A stretch of 7,130 nt of DNA, taken from an uncultured Bacilli bacterium (GTDB taxonomy: Bacteria > Bacillota_I > Bacilli_A > RF39 > UBA660). A program made the translations under genes and the position numbers. The notes beneath the pieces are model-generated. The model made no database searches. It had not been told where the DNA came from and was given only the letters and a program-made list of their open reading frames with translations. The stretch lies in the NCBI GenBank assembly GCA_947589375.1, contig CANQAO010000056.1, positions 1 through 7,130 on the forward strand, in the 5' to 3' direction. Shown here in pieces: positions 6,757 to 7,130 of the stretch (position 1 is its first letter; every line of letters begins with the position of its first letter).

Positions 6757-6954
6757 ATGGAAAAAGTACACGTTGATAAAGACTTATGCATCGCTTGTGG
6801 TTCATGTGTAGCTATTTGCCCAGATCACTTTGAATTTGGCGAGGATAATTTAGCTCAAGCTAAAAATGACGAGGTTACTAATGATGTAAGAGATGCGGCT
6901 AGTGCTTGTCCTACTAGCGCCATTAAAATTGAAGACGAAAAAACAAGTGAATAA
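6757..6954 (+). CDS. 4Fe-4S ferredoxin (single-cluster, bacterial type)
   Basis: This 65-residue acidic protein is a small soluble electron carrier. Residues C11, C14 and C17 (CIACGSC) with C51 in ACPTSAI form the ligand set of one 4Fe-4S cluster. The length and the single C-terminal CP match monocluster ferredoxins such as those of Bacillus and Thermotoga, not the two-cluster clostridial type. C21, in the CP that ends the first motif, is kept although no second cluster can form; in Thermotoga ferredoxin the equivalent cysteine forms a disulfide with another cysteine, which is absent here. The electron partners are unknown, and no oxidoreductase gene lies beside it. The gene is monocistronic, with its own promoter and a terminator that begins inside its last codons. 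Confidence 0.93.
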   Translation: MEKVHVDKDLCIACGSCVAICPDHFEFGEDNLAQAKNDEVTNDVRDAASACPTSAIKIEDEKTSE

Positions 6955-6970
6955 CAACACTTGTTTTTTT
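6938..6970. terminator. Bidirectional intrinsic terminator between ferredoxin and surface protein genes
   Basis: AAACAAGTG (6941-6949) pairs perfectly with CACTTGTTT (6958-6966), and the flanking A and T runs extend the stem to about 12 bp around an 8-nt loop. On the plus strand the hairpin runs into a T tract ending at 6970. On the minus strand it is also followed by six T. The ferredoxin stop codon (6952-6954) lies in the loop. It can end both convergent transcripts. Confidence 0.82.
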
Positions 6971-6975
6971 AGGCA

Positions 6976-7130
6976 TTATTTTCTATTATAAGCTAATCTT
7001 AATGAATAAGCTCCAGTTAAAGTAGCTAAGCCTAATAATCCAATTAGTGCGATTGGAAGGGCATTTCCAGTTTTTGGAACGTTATCTAAAGCATTTTCAT
7101 CTTCAGTATTGTCAGTTTTAGCATTAGGAT
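6976..7130 (-). CDS. C-terminus of a sortase-anchored surface protein (VPKTG sorting signal), partial
   Basis: Only the last 50 codons are in the window; the gene continues past the right edge. They read as an acidic polar linker (NTEDENALDN), then VPKTGN, then a hydrophobic helix of about 20 residues (LPIALIGLLGLATLTGAY), then a short tail with two arginines and a lysine (LRLAYNRK) before TAA. This is the classic three-part cell wall sorting signal of LPXTG proteins, with Val in place of the first Leu. The protein is therefore expected to be exported and covalently attached to the wall by a sortase; cleavage would fall between T and G. Its function depends on the part not seen. It converges on the ferredoxin gene and shares its terminator. 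Confidence 0.85.
   Translation of the reverse strand, partial: PNAKTDNTEDENALDNVPKTGNALPIALIGLLGLATLTGAYSLRLAYNRK

Noticed and set aside
1..7130. TGA recoded as Trp (mycoplasma code)
   Set aside because: TGA ends several genes exactly where the families end and at coupled ATGA junctions, and Trp codons are TGG.

Overview
The window is AT-rich Bacillota-type DNA. It reads in the standard bacterial code: Trp is TGG throughout, and TGA ends four genes (rlmD and all three ger genes), so this is not a TGA=Trp mycoplasma. A complete GerA-type germinant receptor operon points to an endospore former or a close relative of one. The very low GC, the short leaders and the VPKTG-type wall-sorting signal would suit an uncultured gut Bacilli/Erysipelotrichia-like lineage. 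That placement is inference; no marker gene here fixes it.

Layout. Left part, minus strand (1-2042): a UMPH-1-like HAD 5'-nucleotidase, then an RlmD/RumA-type rRNA m5U methyltransferase overlapping it by 11 bp, then the first codons of another ORF overlapping the methyltransferase stop by ATGA and running off the edge. One extended -10 promoter at 2066-2094 appears to drive the set. Middle, plus strand (2165-5876): a spore germination receptor operon in the order A (GerAA/KA type), C (lipoprotein), B (APC-family permease), with both junctions 4-bp ATGA overlaps. Upstream, GAATA-N17-CATAATA (2114-2142) matches the forespore sigma G/sigma F consensus. Right part: a minus-strand gene for an acidic, mostly hydrophilic tail-anchored membrane protein of unknown function, whose 3' end overlaps the permease gene by 33 bp. 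Divergent from it is a 65-residue 4Fe-4S ferredoxin with its own sigma A-type promoter. A minus-strand C-terminus with a VPKTG sorting signal enters from the right edge. A single bidirectional hairpin terminator lies between the ferredoxin and this surface protein.

How they work together. The three ger products are expected to assemble in the inner spore membrane as one germinant sensor (A and B in the membrane, C as a lipid-anchored partner). The nucleotidase and methyltransferase look like a housekeeping nucleotide/RNA-modification operon. The tail-anchored protein, ferredoxin and surface protein are separate units with no evident functional link. I see no mobile elements, CRISPR arrays, tRNA or rRNA genes. 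No gene-free stretch exceeds 300 bases; the longest is the divergent interval at 2043-2164. No wholly new system is evident; the most interesting points are the forespore promoter, the terminator-less convergent overlap, the unknown tail-anchored protein and the contracted cysteine motif in the methyltransferase.
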